A stretch of 64,000 bases of DNA from assembly GCF_034190915.1 (NCBI RefSeq), contig NW_026947544.1, positions 1,462,001 to 1,526,000 of the forward strand. The letters run 5' to 3'. Below are positions 55,339 through 64,000 of the stretch, in pieces. A program made the translations under genes and the position numbers. This DNA is from Cavia porcellus (lineage: Eukaryota > Chordata > Mammalia > Rodentia > Caviidae). How positions within the stretch are numbered: position 1 is the stretch's first letter; each line of letters starts with the position of its first letter. The notes under the pieces are model-generated. The model was not told where the DNA came from and searched no databases. It was given only the letters and a program-made list of their open reading frames with translations.

Positions 55339-58300
55339 ATGCAACAGCAGAGGGATAACATTCCTACAATTAACCAGCATTTAACAGTAATAACCATTAA
55401 TGTAAATGGTCTCAATGCACCAATCAAAAGAAACAGACTAGCAGAATGGATCAAGAAACAAAATCCAACCATATGCTGTTTACAGGAAACCCATCTAACC
55501 CAGAAGGATACTCACAGACTGAAAGTCAAAGGATGGAAAACAATTCTTCATGCAGCAGGAATAAAAAAAAAAGGCAGGAGTAGCCATTCTGTTTGCAGAC
55601 AACGTGAACTTTAAACCAACAAGGACCATAAAGGACAAAGAAGGTCAGTATATACTCATATGGGGAAAACTCCAAGAGGAAGAGATAACTATCTTAAATA
55701 TATACGCACCAAACTCCAGAGCACCCAGTTATATAAAACAACTATTAACAGAAATGAAAACTCAAATTATCAGTAACACAATTGTAACAGGAGACCTTAA
55801 TACACCACTGACACCAAGGGACAGATCAACCAGACAGAAAATGAGCAAAGAAATAACAGAACCGAATCACACCTGTGAACAAATGGGTTTGATAGACATA
55901 TACAGAATGTTCCACCCAACCACATCAGAATACACATTCTTCTCAGCAGGACATGGATCATTTTCTAAAATAGACCATATATTAGCTCACAGAACATATT
56001 TAAACAAATGCAAAAGAGTTGAAATCATCCCTTGCATGATATCGGATCATAGTGCTCTGAAATTAGAAATTAATGATAAAAGATACTGCAAAAATTCCGC
56101 AAACACATGGAAACTAACATACTCTTGAGTAATCAGAGGGTCACAGAAGAAATTAAAGAAGAAATTAAACAATACCTAAAACAAAATGAAAATGCAGATA
56201 CAACTTATGGGAATCTGTGGGATGCAATGAAAGCCGTCCTGAGAGGAAAATTTATTGCACTGAGTTCCCACATCAGGAAAACAGAAAGAATGCAAATAAA
56301 TAACTTGATGCTACACCTCAAACAGCTAGAAAAAGAAGAGCAAGTCAAGCTCAAAGCCAAAAGAAGAGAGGAAATTATAAAAATCAGAGCAGAAATCAAT
56401 GCAATAGAGACTAAGAAAACAATCCAAAGAATCAACGAATCAAAGAGTTGGTTCTTTGAAAGAATAAATAAAATCGATAAGCCCCTAGCCAACCTTATTT
56501 TAAAAAGGGAAGAAAAAGCTCAAATTCATGCAATAAGAAATGAAAAAGGAGAAATCACTACAGACCCAATAGAAATACAGAGGATCATCAACACCTATTT
56601 CGAAAACCTCTACTCTCAAAAGTTTGATAACACAGAAGAAATAGACAGATTCTTAGAAGCATATGAAGTACCAAAGCTAGATCAAGAGGATGTAAAACTG
56701 CTGAATAACCCAATCTCTGTTAATGAAATTGAAAATGTGATTAAGTCCTTACCTACAGAGAAGAGCCCAGGCCCAGATAGATTCACTGCAGAATTCTACA
56801 AGAAATACAAAGAAGACATAATGCCGACACTCCTCAAACTATTCAATGAAATTGAAAGGGAAGCAATCCTTCCTAAGTCATTCCTGGAAGCAAATATTAC
56901 TCTAGTACCAAAACCTGAGAAAGACCCAACTATAACAGAGAACTATAGACCGATCTCCCTAATGAACACAGATGCAAAAATCCTCAATAAAATATTGGCA
57001 AATAGGAGGCAGCAAATCATCAAGAAGATTATACACCATGACCAAGTGGGATTCATCCCAGGAATGCAAGGATGGTTCAACATACGCAAATCAATTAATG
57101 TAATCCACCATATCAATAAAGGCAAAAATAAGAATCACATGATCATTTCTATAGATGCAGAAAAAGCCTTAGATATGGTCCAACACTTATTCATGATAAG
57201 AACTTTACAGAAAATTGGAATAAATGGTCTTTACCTCAATATAATAAAGGCCATTTATGACAAACCAACAGTCAGCATCATACTAAATGGCCAAAAATTG
57301 AAAGCCTTTACTTTAAAATCGGGCACAAGACAAGGATGTCCTTTATCACCACTCCTATTTAATATAGTACTGGAAGTACTAGCCAGAGCAATTAGGCAAG
57401 AAAGAGAAATAAAACGGGTAAAGATAGGAACAGAAGAAGTTAAATTATCATTATTTGCAGATGACACGATATTCTACATAGAAAACACCCTAAGCTCCAT
57501 TTAAAGACTCTTAGATACAATAAATGAATTCACTAATGTGGCTGGATACAAAATCAATACTCAGAAATCAATAGCATTCCTATACATGAACAACAAAATT
57601 ACAGAGAGGGAAATAAGAGAAACTGGACTATTCACATTAGCAAGCAAAAAAATGAAATATTTAGGAATTACTCTTATGAAAGAAGTGAAAGACTTATACA
57701 GTGAAAATTATAATACACTGAAAAAGGAAATTGAAGATGATCTCAGAAAATGGAAAGACATCCCTTGCTCATGGATACGAAGAACAAACATTGTGAAAAT
57801 GGCCATTCTCCCAAAACTGTTATACAGATTCAATGCAATCCCAATAGAAATACCATCAACATACTTTATAGATCTAGAGAAATCACTCCTAAATTTCATC
57901 TGGAACCAGAAGAGACCTAGAATCGCAAAGGCAATTCTAAGCAGCAAAGACAAAGCAGGAGGCATCACAATCCCTGACTTGAAGTTATACTACAAAGCAA
58001 CAGTAGTAAAATCAACATGGTATTGGAATCAAAACAGAGCCGAAGATCAGTGGAATAGATTAGAAGATACAACCACAACTACAAACACACTCAACCACCT
58101 TATCTTTGATAAAGGAGCCAAGCAGGTTCACTGGAAGAATGACAGTCTCTTTAATAAATGGTGCTGGAAAAACTGGCTCTCCATGTGCCGAAAACTAAAG
58201 CTAGACCCATGTCTATCACCATGTACTAAATTAAAATCTAAATGGGTCAAAGATCTGAATATTAAAACAGAAACACTAAATCTATTGGAAGACAAAATAG

Positions 58301-58434
58301 GTAGAAACCTTGGAGACATAGGAGTAGGTAAAGAATTCATGAACAGGAGTCAAAACGCACGGAAAATACTTCCCAGAATCAATAACTGGGACCACTTCTT
58401 ATTAAAAAGTTTCTGCATGTCAAAAGAAATCTCC
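55339..58434 (+). pseudogene. L1 ORF2p gene, copy B, disrupted and truncated
   Basis: The endonuclease start is intact (LQETHL). It is broken by extra A's in an A-run (55564-55572), a 4-nt loss near 56115 and a TAA at 57502-57504 just after the RT box. That box reads FADDTIFY here and FADDMILY in copy C. The frame resumes at 57538 and runs to the 58434 junction, after which the reading is monomer sequence. The C-terminal domain is missing. Confidence 0.9.
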
Positions 58435-59228
58435 CGTCTGGATATCTCCGCCCAGACTGCTGGAGTTCCCCCAGGCTTCCAGGTGCAGCAAAGGGGCGAG
58501 GTGGGTTCGAGGCTATCACATCAGCCTCCCCATTCCGGCTCCACTTGGAGACCTGCTGAGCTGCCGACGGATGGGCGGGCCCACACTATCAGCGTAGCCC
58601 AGCCTGTTTAGCTGCCGCGCCTGGACATAGGTCTGCAGAAGAGGAGCTGGGCAGATCTGGGGTGCCCTCACCGGCCTCTCTGCGTGCCTGGAGGACTCTG
58701 GATATCTCCGCCCAGACTGCTGGAGTTCCCCCAGGCTTCCAGGTGCAGTAAAGGGGCGAGGTGGGTTTGAGGCTATCACATCAGCCTCCCCATTCCGGCT
58801 CCACTTGGAGACCTGCTGAGCTGCCGACGGATGGGCGGGCCCACACTATCAGCCTAGCCCAGCCTGTTTAGCTGCCATGCCTGGACATAGGTCTGCAGAG
58901 GAGGAGCTGGGCAGATCTGGGGTGCCCTCACCGGCCTCTCTGCGTGTCTGGAGGACTCTGGATATCTCCGCCCAGACTGCTGGAGTTCCCCCAGGCTTCC
59001 AGGTGCAGCAAAGGGGCGAGGTGGGTTTGAGGCTATCACATCAGCCTCCCCATTCCGGCTCCACTTGGAGACCTGCTGAGCTGCCGACGGATGGGCGGGC
59101 CCACACTATCAGCGTAGCCCAGCCTGTTTAGCTGCCGCGCCTGGACATAGGTCTGCAGAAGAGGAGCTGGGCAGATCTGGGGTGCCCTCACAGGCCTCTC
59201 TGCGTGTCTGGAGGACTGTGGATATCTC
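58435..59228 (+). promoter_or_regulatory. L1 5' monomer array, copy C (260-bp period)
   Basis: GATATCTCCGCCCAGACTGC begins at 58441, 58701 and 58961, and GATATCTC at 59221: three exact 260-bp steps. The monomers are GC-rich with several CpGs (GCCGCGCCTGG, CTGCCGACGGATGGGCGGGC) and no TATA box. They play the part that the roughly 200-bp A/F-type monomers play as internal promoters in mouse L1, although the sequence is not one I recognise. The first monomer is partial, starting at GTCTGGA with a 10-bp internal loss. Confidence 0.9.
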
Positions 59229-59530
59229 TGCAACCAGGGAGGGTCCACAGGTTCCTGAAGCACTGCGGCCTGTGGTGAGTACCCTAACCCGGCTGCGATT
59301 GAAGAACTGTGGAGCTTCCAAGGGGCAGGTGGGCGCACAGTGTCCCTGAGGCCCAGCTTGTCTGGAACTGCGGAGTTCTGAGCAGGCAGAGGAGAGCCAC
59401 TAGTTCTGTAGGCCCAAAGGCTTGGGGTAGCGTGGTGCCAGAGTCTCAGTAGCTCCAAACATAGAAGGGGATTTTCAACAGATCCTGAGGTAGCTTTCAA
59501 ATAACACTTGAAACACAGAAATATAGGAAA

Positions 59531-60583
59531 ATGACAAAACGAAAGACTAAATTACAACCTCAAACCTCCAGCCCATCTCAAGAAACCCTAGGAGCGATGT
59601 ATATAGAAGAAAATATATCCCATCCACCTCATATATCGGACACAATAGCCACTGAAATTGACAAGCAACTCCAGGAAGCTTTAAAGAAATTCAAACTCGA
59701 AATAATCTCCCAGATAAAAGAAGAAATGATAAAAGAAATGAAAGAGATTCTAAATATATCTAAAGAAAACACAGATAAAAAATTGGAGGAACTAAACAAA
59801 AAGATAGAATCCCTAGATGAGCAATATAAGAAACAAACAGAATACATAATGCAGATGCACAGAGATATACAGGAAATAAAAAACTCCACTGAAAGTTGTA
59901 AAAACCGCCTTAATGAAAGTGAAGATAGAATTTCAGACCTTGAAGACAGGATTGCAGCTAGTGAACAGGAAAGGAAAGATCTTTTGAAAATAACAAGGAA
60001 TCAGGAAACAACAATTCAACAACTGCAGGACGATGCAAAGAAGAATAACATAAGAATGATAGGGATTAATGAAAGAGAGGGAGACAACATGAAGGATGTC
60101 AGGAGGATATTTAGAGAAGTAATAGCTGAAAATTTCCCAAGCATGAGATCAGAAACTGACATCAGGATCAGTGAAGCATATAGAACTCCAAACAGTCATA
60201 ACCAAAATAAAACTACACCCAGACATATAATAATCACCATCCCAGAAATCCAACACAAGAATAGATTATTAAAAGCTGTCAGAGAGAAAAAACAGATCAC
60301 TTATAAAGGAAAACCTATCAGAATCACAGCAGACTTCTCAGCACAAACAATAAAGTCAAGAAGAGCATGGAGTGAAGTATTCCAGATCCTAAAGCAAAAC
60401 GATTTCCAACCGAGACTGATATATCCTGCAAAACTATCATTCAAAATAGATGGTGCAATACGATACTTCCATGACAAAGAACAGCTGAAGAACTTCATGA
60501 ACACCAAACCAATCCTGCAAAAAATATTGAAAGACAGTTTAGAAACACAAAGGAAAAACCCACTAAGCAAAGCAAATAATTAA
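59531..60583 (+). CDS. L1 ORF1p, intact (350 aa)
   Basis: RNA-binding chaperone of the L1 ribonucleoprotein; trimeric in characterised L1s and cytoplasmic. Residues 1-40 are a basic, Ser/Thr-rich head (MTKRKTKLQ). About 40-165 form a long heptad coiled coil rich in Glu, Lys, Ile and Leu ([18 protein letters not shown]). About 170-265 form the RNA-recognition-like domain ([34 protein letters not shown]). About 270-345 form the C-terminal domain ([31 protein letters not shown]). The length is close to the 340-360 residues usual for the family. The start is fixed by alignment with copy B, and ATGACAAAACG sits just after the leader. ORF2 starts 19 bp downstream, the usual bicistronic layout. Confidence 0.94.
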   Translation: MTKRKTKLQPQTSSPSQETLGAMYIEENISHPPHISDTIATEIDKQLQEALKKFKLEIISQIKEEMIKEMKEILNISKENTDKKLEELNKKIESLDEQYKKQTEYIMQMHRDIQEIKNSTESCKNRLNESEDRISDLEDRIAASEQERKDLLKITRNQETTIQQLQDDAKKNNIRMIGINEREGDNMKDVRRIFREVIAENFPSMRSETDIRISEAYRTPNSHNQNKTTPRHIIITIPEIQHKNRLLKAVREKKQITYKGKPIRITADFSAQTIKSRRAWSEVFQILKQNDFQPRLIYPAKLSFKIDGAIRYFHDKEQLKNFMNTKPILQKILKDSLETQRKNPLSKANN

Positions 60584-60602
60584 ACAGAACAGAAAGATAA
60601 AG

Positions 60603-63600
60603 ATGCAACAGCAAAGAGATAACATTCCTACAATTAATCAGCATTTAACAGTAATAACCATTAATGTAAATGGTCTCAATGCACCAACTAAAAGAAACAG
60701 ACTAGCAGAATGGATCAAGAAACAAAATCCAACCATATGCTGTTTACAGGAAACCCATCTAACCCAGAAGGATACTCACAGACTGAAAGTCAAAGGATGG
60801 AAAACAATTCTCCATGCAGCAGGAATCCAAAAAAAGGCAGGAGTAGCCATCCTGTTTGCAGACAACGTGAACTTTAAACCAACAATGACCATAAAGGACA
60901 AAGAAGGTCACTACATACTCGTAAGGGGAAAACTCCAAGAGGAAGAGATAACTATCTTAAATATATATGCACCAAACTCCAGAGCACCCAGTTATATAAA
61001 ACAATTATTAACAGAAATGAAAACTCAAATTATCAGTAACACAATTGTAACAGGAGACCTTAATACACCACTGACACCAAGGGACAGATCAACCAGACAG
61101 AAAATGAGCAAAGAAATAACAGAACTGAATCACACCTGTGAACAAATGGGTTTGATAGACATATACAGAATGTTCCACCCAACAACATCAGAATACACAT
61201 TCTTCTCAGCAGTACATGGATCATTTTCTAAAATAGACCATATATTAGCTCACAGAACATATTTAAGCAAATGCAAAAAAGTTGAAATCATCCCTTGCAT
61301 ATTATCAGATCATAGCGCTCTGAAATTAGAAATTAATGACAAAAGATACTGCAAAAATTCCACAAACACATGGAAACTAAATAACACACTCTTGAGTAAT
61401 CAGTGGGTCACAGAAGAAATTAAAGAAGAAATTAAACAATACCTAAAAGAAAATGAAAATGCAGATACAACTTACCGGAATCTGTGGGATGCAATGAAAG
61501 CCGTTCTGAGAGGAAAATTTATTGCACTGAGTTCCCACATCAGGAAAACAGAACGAATACAAATAAATAACTTGATGCTACACCTCAAACAGCTAGAAAA
61601 AGAAGAGCAAGTCAAGCCCAAAGCCAAAAGAAGAGAGGAAATTATAAAAATCAGAGCAGAAATCAATGCAATAGAGACTAAGAAAACAATCCAAAGAATC
61701 AACGAATCAAAGAGTTGGTTCTTTGAAAGAATAAATAAAATTGATAAGCCCCTAGCCAACCTTATTAAAAAAAGGGAAGAAAAAGCTCAAATTCATGCAA
61801 TAAGAAATGAAAAAGGAGAAATCACTACAGACCCAATAGAAATACAGAGGATCATCAACACCTATTTCGAAAACCTCTACTCTCAAAAGATTGATAACAC
61901 AGAAGAAATAGACAGATTCTTAGAAGCATATGAAGTACCAAAGCTAGATCAAGAGGATATAAAACTGTTGAATAACCCAATCTCTGCTAATGAACTTGAA
62001 AAAGTAATTAAGGCCTTACCCACCAAGAAAAGCCCAGGCCCAGATGGATTCACTGCAGAATTCTACAAGAAATATAAAGAAGACCTAATGCCGACACTCC
62101 TCAAACTATTCAATGAAATTGAAAGGGAAGCAATCCTTCCTAAGTCATTCCTGGAAGCAAATATTACTCTAGTACCAAAACCTGAGAAAGACCCAACTAT
62201 AAAAGAGAACTATAGACCGATCTCCCTAATGAACACAGATGCAAAAATCCTCAATAAAATATTGGCAAATAGGATCCAGCAAATCATCAAGAAGATTATA
62301 CACCATGACCAAGTGGGATTCATCCCAGGAATGCAAGGATGGTTCAACATACGCAAATCAATAAATGTAATCCACCATATCAATAAAGCCAAAAATAAGA
62401 ATCACATGATCATCTCTATAGATGCAGAAAAAGCCTTCGATAAGGTCCAACACTTATTCATGATAAGAACTTTACAGAAAATTGGAATAAATGGTCTTTA
62501 CCTCAATATAATAAAGGCCATTTATGACAAACCAACAGCCAGCATCATACTAAATGGCCAAAAATTGAAAGCCTTTACTTTAAAATCGGGCACAAGACAA
62601 GGATGTCCTTTATCACCACTCCTATTTAATATAGTACTGGAAGTACTAGCCAGAGCAATTAGGCAAGAAAGAGAAATAAAAGGGGTAAAGATAGGAAAAG
62701 AAGAAGTTAAATTATCATTGTTTGCAGATGACATGATACTCTACATAGAAGACCCCCTAAACTCCATTGAAATACTCTTAGATACAATAAATAAATTCAG
62801 TAATGTGGCTGGATACAAAATCAATACTCAGAAATCAATAGCATTCCTATACACGAACAACAAAATTACAGAGAGGGAAATAAGAGAAACTGGACTATTC
62901 ACATTAGCAAGCAAAAAAATGAAATATTTAGGAATTACTCTTACGAAAGAAGTCAAAGACTTATACAGTGAAAATTACAATACACTGAAAAAGGAAATTG
63001 AAGATGATCTCAGAAAATGGAAAGACATCCCTTGCTCATGGATAGGAAGAACAAACATTGTGAAAATGGCCATTCTCCCAAAACTGTTATACAGATTCAA
63101 TGCAATCCCAATAGAAATTCCATCAACATACCTTATAGATCTAGAGAAATCACTCCTAAATTTCATCTGGAACCAGAAGAGACCCAGAATCGCAAAGGCA
63201 ATTCTAAGCAGCAAAGACAAAGCAGGAGGCATCACAATCCCTGACTTGAAGTTATACTACAAAGCAACAGTAGTAAAATCAACATGGTATTGGAATCAAA
63301 ACAGAGCCGAAGATCAGTGGAATAGATTAGAAGATACAACCACAACTACGAACACACTCAACCACCTTATCTTTGATAAAGGAGCCAAGCAGGTTCACTG
63401 GAAGAACGACAGTCTCTTTAATAAATGGTGCTGGAAAAACTGGCTCTCCATTTGCCGAAAACTAAAGCTAGACCCATGTCTATCACCATGTACTAAATTA
63501 AAATCTAAATGGGTCAAAGATCTGAATATTAAAACAGAAACACTAAATCTATTGGAAGACAAATTAGGTAGAAACCTTGGAGACATAGGAGTAGGTAAAG

Positions 63601-64000
63601 AATTCATGAACAGGACTCAAACCGCACGGGAAATACTTCCCAGAATCAATAACTGGGACCACTTCTTATTAAAAAGTTTCTGCATGTCAAAAGAAATCTC
63701 CAGCATAGTGAAAAGAAAACCCACAAACTGGGAAAAGATTTTAGTGAACTCTCTCTCAGACAAGGGCCTCTTGTCTAAAACATATAAAGAATTAAAGAAA
63801 CTCAGACCTCCAAAATTCAAAGATCCAATCCAAAAATGGGCATCTGAGATGAATACGCAATTCTCAGATGAAGAAATGCAAATGGCAAATAAATACATGA
63901 AAAAATGCTCATCATCATTGGTCATTAGAGAAATGCAAATTAAAACCACACTGAGATACCATCTCACTCCTGAAAGAATGGCCAGGATCAAGAAAACCGA
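60603..64000 (+). CDS. L1 ORF2p, open to window edge (1,132 codons seen)
   Basis: Endonuclease/reverse transcriptase that nicks target DNA and copies L1 RNA there. I read the frame codon by codon and found no stop to base 64000. Endonuclease domain (1 to about 240): VNGLN (22-26), LQETHL with the catalytic-type Glu50, GDLN (Asp152, Asn154) and [10 protein letters not shown] (Asp236, His237). A linker and Z-like region follow. RT domain (about 480-770): SRTRQ-type motif as [14 protein letters not shown], and FADDMILY with the catalytic aspartates at 709-710, close to their place in human ORF2p. The Cys-rich C-terminal region lies beyond the edge; by comparison with copy A about 90 codons remain. 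Copy B shares this layout but is broken. Confidence 0.94.
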   Translation, partial: MQQQRDNIPTINQHLTVITINVNGLNAPTKRNRLAEWIKKQNPTICCLQETHLTQKDTHRLKVKGWKTILHAAGIQKKAGVAILFADNVNFKPTMTIKDKEGHYILVRGKLQEEEITILNIYAPNSRAPSYIKQLLTEMKTQIISNTIVTGDLNTPLTPRDRSTRQKMSKEITELNHTCEQMGLIDIYRMFHPTTSEYTFFSAVHGSFSKIDHILAHRTYLSKCKKVEIIPCILSDHSALKLEINDKRYCKNSTNTWKLNNTLLSNQWVTEEIKEEIKQYLKENENADTTYRNLWDAMKAVLRGKFIALSSHIRKTERIQINNLMLHLKQLEKEEQVKPKAKRREEIIKIRAEINAIETKKTIQRINESKSWFFERINKIDKPLANLIKKREEKAQIHAIRNEKGEITTDPIEIQRIINTYFENLYSQKIDNTEEIDRFLEAYEVPKLDQEDIKLLNNPISANELEKVIKALPTKKSPGPDGFTAEFYKKYKEDLMPTLLKLFNEIEREAILPKSFLEANITLVPKPEKDPTIKENYRPISLMNTDAKILNKILANRIQQIIKKIIHHDQVGFIPGMQGWFNIRKSINVIHHINKAKNKNHMIISIDAEKAFDKVQHLFMIRTLQKIGINGLYLNIIKAIYDKPTASIILNGQKLKAFTLKSGTRQGCPLSPLLFNIVLEVLARAIRQEREIKGVKIGKEEVKLSLFADDMILYIEDPLNSIEILLDTINKFSNVAGYKINTQKSIAFLYTNNKITEREIRETGLFTLASKKMKYLGITLTKEVKDLYSENYNTLKKEIEDDLRKWKDIPCSWIGRTNIVKMAILPKLLYRFNAIPIEIPSTYLIDLEKSLLNFIWNQKRPRIAKAILSSKDKAGGITIPDLKLYYKATVVKSTWYWNQNRAEDQWNRLEDTTTTTNTLNHLIFDKGAKQVHWKNDSLFNKWCWKNWLSICRKLKLDPCLSPCTKLKSKWVKDLNIKTETLNLLEDKLGRNLGDIGVGKEFMNRTQTAREILPRINNWDHFLLKSFCMSKEISSIVKRKPTNWEKILVNSLSDKGLLSKTYKELKKLRPPKFKDPIQKWASEMNTQFSDEEMQMANKYMKKCSSSLVIREMQIKTTLRYHLTPERMARIKKT

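Larger units (their letters stand above)
53610..58434 (+). mobile_element. L1 copy B, 5' complete but disrupted and 3'-cut
   Basis: One full 260-bp promoter monomer (53611-53870), a partial one (53871 to about 53963), a non-monomeric leader to 54266, ORF1, ORF2, then an abrupt end at GAAATCTCC (58434). Copy C's monomer array follows with no 3' UTR or A-tail between. Very similar to copy C; the two ORF1 products differ at about 13 residues. Confidence 0.92.
58435..64000 (+). mobile_element. L1 copy C, apparently intact, runs off the window
   Basis: Three-monomer promoter array (58435-59228), leader (59229-59530), intact ORF1 (59531-60583), 19-bp spacer and ORF2 open to the window edge. No disabling change seen. 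The 3' UTR, tail and target-site duplication are outside the window. It is the least disrupted of the three young L1s here. Confidence 0.93.

Noticed and set aside
56205..56492. Minus-strand open frames (60-95 codons) recurring across L1 copies A, B and C
   Set aside because: They are antisense shadows of L1 ORF1/ORF2, repeated because the L1 copies are repeated.

Overview
The window is mammalian nuclear DNA, almost certainly from a rodent. It is built from interspersed repeats: B1-type (7SL-derived) and ID-type (tRNA-derived) SINEs, some joined as B1+ID composites, many MaLR-type LTRs, a MIR, a MER5-like relic, and LINE-1 copies whose 5' ends are tandem 260-bp monomers. The non-murine look of the B1/ID composites and of the monomers makes a rodent outside the mouse/rat family my best guess, possibly a castorimorph or sciuromorph. 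That placement is inference. I recognise no host protein-coding exon, no tRNA or rRNA gene, no CRISPR array and nothing bacterial.

Region 1-28000: old dispersed repeats (MaLR LTRs on both strands, B1 and ID copies, an old L1 3' end, an MLT1-like LTR and a possible LTR near 27 kb) separated by unassigned non-coding DNA. A (CA)n tract that turns into CG-alternating sequence (27783-27895) leads into the only CpG-island-like block (about 28500-29480, with two GC boxes and a CACGTG box). This is the one place that looks like a host promoter, but I could not link a gene to it.

Region 29500-38460: more SINEs, a MER5-like relic, an old antisense L1 with an ID inserted in it, and a patch of local rearrangement. 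A 135-bp SINE-containing block (35239-35373) recurs identically at 36443-36577, four bases from a 34-bp block that recurs identically at 38073-38106.

Region 38460-46605: a degenerate minisatellite with units of about 30-36 bp, rich in TGTGGGAA, split by a young betaretrovirus-like (class II) endogenous retrovirus on the minus strand (39529-45967). In viral order the provirus reads: env-tail fragment, polypurine tract, LTR, PBS (tRNA-Lys type), broken gag, dUTPase-protease, a pol reduced to its two ends, a nearly complete env, polypurine tract, LTR. The LTRs differ at 8 positions plus one 4-bp indel over about 532 bp. The copy of env 3' sequence outside the 5' LTR is abnormal. Env is open for 542 codons but stops before its membrane anchor; the outer env-tail copy lacks that stop.

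Region 46200-51220: a 227-bp piece of the minisatellite is present again in inverted orientation (46202-46428 against 50990-51216, about 92% identical, no gaps). The 4.6 kb between the arms holds a MIR, a long (TC)n tract and a 5'-truncated L1 (copy A) with an imperfect 14-bp target-site duplication.

Region 51225-64000: a MaLR LTR, a 360-bp purine tract, then two closely related plus-strand L1s head to tail. Copy B (53610-58434) has a 5' monomer but disrupted ORFs and is cut off inside ORF2. It is fused directly to the monomer array of copy C (58435 to the window edge). Copy C has an intact 350-codon ORF1 and an ORF2 open for all 1,132 codons visible, with endonuclease and FADD reverse-transcriptase motifs in place. 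It is the best candidate for a live element here.
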